From Treponema sp. (GTDB taxonomy: Bacteria > Spirochaetota > Spirochaetia > Treponematales > Treponemataceae): 43,085 nt of DNA. Positions 40,734 through 43,085 of the stretch are shown here, in pieces. The stretch is from positions 1 to 43,085 of the forward strand of contig JAILKG010000281.1 of assembly GCA_024693915.1 (NCBI GenBank), read 5' to 3'. The position numbers were made by a program, and so were the translations under genes. The notes beneath the pieces were generated by a model. The model did not search any database, had not been told where the DNA came from, and saw only the letters and a program-made list of their open reading frames with translations. How positions within the stretch are numbered: the stretch's first letter is position 1; each line of letters starts with the position of its first letter.

Positions 40734-41855
40734 TTAGTCGCTCATGTCATTATCAAGCTGCAATGCAAACTGGTATTCCGGGAAAAGCTCTGAAATTTCC
40801 TTATGATATTTGAGCAGGCATTCAGAGCGGTTTTGGCAATCAAAAGAGACCACCACATCCAGTCTGACCATTTTAGAATCGGTATCTACATAAAAACCGT
40901 GAAGCTGAAGAATGTCGGGATAATTTTTTGCTACAGCTTCGATTTTTTCCTTCATTTGAGCAATTTTGGAATTTTTTGAATTAACGGAATAAATTCCAAC
41001 TGCGGTGAGCATAACATTGTGGTCATTAAAAACCCTGTTCTGAATTTTTCTGGTGACACCGTCGATTTTTACCGCGTCCCAGGAAGCTGGAACTTCGATA
41101 TGCACTGAGCCCCAGTAGGTGTTTGGGCCGTAATTGTTTAAAATCAGGTCGTAGGCGCCTTTTATTTCCGGATCCACGGAGATTATTGTATTTTTTATTT
41201 CCCTGGAGAGGGTGGATTCAATTCTTTCTCCAAGAATCTGGCTGACGGTTTCCAGTACCAGTTCAATACCGCTTTTTATAATCAGGCAGGAAATCAGAAG
41301 ACCGATATAGGCTTCAAAGGATTTTCCGGTAATCATAAAAATTGCTGCAGCAATAACGGTGGAAGTAGAAACTATGGAGTCCATCAGGGCGTCCTGGCCG
41401 GAAGCCACAAGGGAAGTTGAATTTACCCTTCGACCTGTTTTTTTAACGTAGAGTCCCAGAAAAATTTTTACAAAAACTGCCAGAATAAGTAAAGCGATGG
41501 AAATGTAATTGTATTCCGGAGTTTTTGGGCTGGTGATTTTTTTTACCGATTCAATCAGAGAGGTTGTACCGGCGTAAAGAATGATAACTGAAATTATCAG
41601 GGCAGAAAGGTATTCACTTCTTCCGTGACCAAAGGGGTGCTTTTTGTCGGCCGGTTTGAGGGCCAGCTTTGCTCCAATTACTGTAATAATAGAAGAAAGA
41701 GCATCGCTTAAATTGTTCAGGGAGTCCAGAATAATAGCAATTGAGTTGGAAAAAAATCCAACTACCGCCTTTGTGAGGGATAGAAGAATATTTGTGATAA
41801 TTCCAGCAATACTGGTGCGAACAATGATCTTTTCACGTGAAATTTCTTTTGCCAT
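40734..41855 (-). CDS. Cation diffusion facilitator (CDF) family transporter
   Basis: 373 residues. Six membrane spans (about 15-215) followed by a cytoplasmic metal-binding domain. Seen motifs: 'SLNNLSDALSSI' in span 2 (NxxxD), 'KHPFGHGRSEYLSALI' in the loop, and 'ASGQDALMDSIVSTSTV' in span 5 (DxxxD). The family exports divalent metals (Zn, Fe, Mn, Cd) in exchange for protons. The N-x3-D form differs from zinc-type HxxxD and may favour Mn or Fe, but this is inference. Its C-terminal domain (about 215-300) is followed by a second ferredoxin-like extension. The ribosome-binding site is AGGT, weak. Confidence 0.92.
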   Translation of the reverse strand: MAKEISREKIIVRTSIAGIITNILLSLTKAVVGFFSNSIAIILDSLNNLSDALSSIITVIGAKLALKPADKKHPFGHGRSEYLSALIISVIILYAGTTSLIESVKKITSPKTPEYNYISIALLILAVFVKIFLGLYVKKTGRRVNSTSLVASGQDALMDSIVSTSTVIAAAIFMITGKSFEAYIGLLISCLIIKSGIELVLETVSQILGERIESTLSREIKNTIISVDPEIKGAYDLILNNYGPNTYWGSVHIEVPASWDAVKIDGVTRKIQNRVFNDHNVMLTAVGIYSVNSKNSKIAQMKEKIEAVAKNYPDILQLHGFYVDTDSKMVRLDVVVSFDCQNRSECLLKYHKEISELFPEYQFALQLDNDMSD

Positions 41856-41905
41856 ATTTCGACCTGTGATTTTCTTTTCAGATAATCTTTGAATTTGTTT
41901 TTAGC

Positions 41906-43072
41906 TTATTTTTTTAAGCTTTTTACATATTCTATCGCAGAAAGGCCGGCTACGCCACCCTCGTAAACAGCTTTACATACCTGAAGAAGTCCCCCATTAA
42001 CATTTCCGCAGGAAAAAATACCTTTGGCAGCTGTCTGCATTTTTTCGTCAGTTTTTATGCTGTTTCCTTCAAGGGTCAGCCCAAGTTTTTTGGCAAAATC
42101 GGCACCGCCTGCGCTTCCAAGGGCAACGAAAAGGCCTTCGCAGGATATAGGTTCTCCTTCTTCAAAAGTAACTGCAGAAACCTTGTCCTGAAAGTCTCCT
42201 TTTGGAGAGTTTGCAGAGTCGACTGAAGCAAGGCCTGCAGACTGACTTTCATTTTTCTGACTGTCTGAGGCCTGGCTGGATGCCGCAATGCCAGAAGAAG
42301 CAAGAGCAGAAGATGCTAGACCTGCGATTGAGGCAATTTTTCTGCTGTCAATCCGGATTTTTGCAAGTGGAGATGAATTTGCGTTTTCTGTATTTCCACT
42401 GGATGCAGAATTAGTTGCAGAATCAGCTGTAGAATCAGCGGTTCCGCCTTCGTTTTTTATTTTTGTGCTACAGTTTTCAGATTCACAGTAGGCTTTTCCA
42501 CTGTTGGCCTGGGCGTAGAGAGCTTTTAATTCTGAGTCGTCTTTGCCGTCTGTTAAAATTGTAACTGAAGAAGCCATATTTGCCAGATAACTTGCCTCTT
42601 CCCAGGCGTAAAGCTGGTTTCCGATTACGCAGACATCTTTTTTTCTGTAGAAAAAGCCGTCGCAAACTGCGCAGTAGGAAACGCCGTGGCCTTCCAGCTC
42701 TTTAAGTCCAGCAATATCCGGGCTTAGGCGTTTATTTCCTGTGGCAATTATTACGGCAGGGGCCTGGTAATCTGTGGAGGAAGAACCGTCGTTTGCAGTT
42801 AGAATGTAGAGAGAAGGTCCGCCGTACTGAATATTCGTAACTTCTGCCTGAAGCACCTGAACTCCAAGATTTTTTGCCTGAGCAATACCTGCCTGATATA
42901 AATCTTTTCCTGAAATTCCTTCTTCAAAGCCGTAGTAGTTATCAATTTTGTGAGCTTTTTCCAGCTGGCTTTCTCCGTGGTAGAGAACCAGAACATTCAG
43001 ATTTGCTCTTTTTGCATATAAAGCGGCAGAAATTCCAGCCGGCCCTGCACCAATTATAATAACATCGAACAT
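41906..43072 (-). CDS. Thioredoxin-reductase-like FAD oxidoreductase with low-complexity insert
   Basis: 388 residues, about 80 more than TrxB. FAD motif IIGAGPAGISAALYA (7-21), ATGNKRL (110-116), redox pair CAVCDG with Cys134 and Cys137, and C-terminal FSCGNVNGG, like the family's 'AGD' region. The NAD(P)H-binding glycine motif is not canonical: 'VCVIGNQLYAWEEASYLA' replaces GGGxSAxE. Residues about 195-292 are a Ser/Ala/Asn-rich stretch ('GGTADSTADSATNSASSGNT', 'SSALASSGIAASSQASDSQK'). It starts after AGGAGGA. It may be a ferredoxin- or other-donor reductase, or a TrxB variant. No thioredoxin gene is next to it in the window. Confidence 0.85.
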   Translation of the reverse strand: MFDVIIIGAGPAGISAALYAKRANLNVLVLYHGESQLEKAHKIDNYYGFEEGISGKDLYQAGIAQAKNLGVQVLQAEVTNIQYGGPSLYILTANDGSSSTDYQAPAVIIATGNKRLSPDIAGLKELEGHGVSYCAVCDGFFYRKKDVCVIGNQLYAWEEASYLANMASSVTILTDGKDDSELKALYAQANSGKAYCESENCSTKIKNEGGTADSTADSATNSASSGNTENANSSPLAKIRIDSRKIASIAGLASSALASSGIAASSQASDSQKNESQSAGLASVDSANSPKGDFQDKVSAVTFEEGEPISCEGLFVALGSAGGADFAKKLGLTLEGNSIKTDEKMQTAAKGIFSCGNVNGGLLQVCKAVYEGGVAGLSAIEYVKSLKK

Positions 43073-43085
43073 ACAGTTCCTCCTG

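Overview
The window looks like a chromosome segment of a low-to-moderate GC spirochaete, most likely a Treponema of the gut or rumen type. This is inferred from gene content, not proven: a Lon protease with a long acidic head, ThrH, QueH, two HD-GYP proteins, a lone adenine methyltransferase, and structured GC-rich intergenic repeats between AT-rich genes. No rRNA, tRNA, complete IS element or convincing CRISPR array was seen.

Layout. 1-8220 holds mostly single genes: lon, a secreted alpha/beta hydrolase (minus), a DUF2974-type lipase-like protein, a BAX-inhibitor-1 membrane protein, thrH (minus) and queH. 8221-16230 is an accessory island, all on the minus strand: five full-length paralogues of a membrane protein with a Ser/Gly/His-rich head, a TPM-like domain between two membrane spans and a C-terminal zinc ribbon. 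It also holds one truncated relic of the same family and two secreted YD-repeat paralogues. 16415-20997 carries ettA, a PspC-domain gene, a HAD phosphatase and an M18 aminopeptidase. 21290-26317 carries an orphan gene and proA-proB, then an HD-GYP gene, then proC. 26393-30870 holds a membrane-anchored solute-binding-like protein divergent from an AmiR-like ANTAR regulator, followed by a duplicated SLBB polysaccharide-export protein. 31527-36944 has a circularly permuted amino-acid-binding lipoprotein with its permease, a YbaK deacylase, a solitary methyltransferase and a second HD-GYP protein. 36985-43072 is a metal and redox block: ArsR with a P1B ATPase, MarR, a CDF transporter and a thioredoxin-reductase-like flavoprotein with an unusual insert.

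The strongest unusual signals are four. (1) The TPM family cluster shares with the BAX-inhibitor gene a nearly identical leader containing a terminator-like hairpin with a compensatory base change; part of its downstream half recurs before the PspC gene, which suggests an envelope-stress regulon. (2) The amino-acid-binding protein has its two halves in swapped order. (3) At least seven genes have a -35/-10 promoter placed so that transcription should begin at, or within a few bases of, the start codon, with no Shine-Dalgarno sequence; these are probable leaderless mRNAs, and one of them corrects a start call. (4) An ANTAR antiterminator sits between a solute-binding-like protein and an export gene whose leader contains a terminator.
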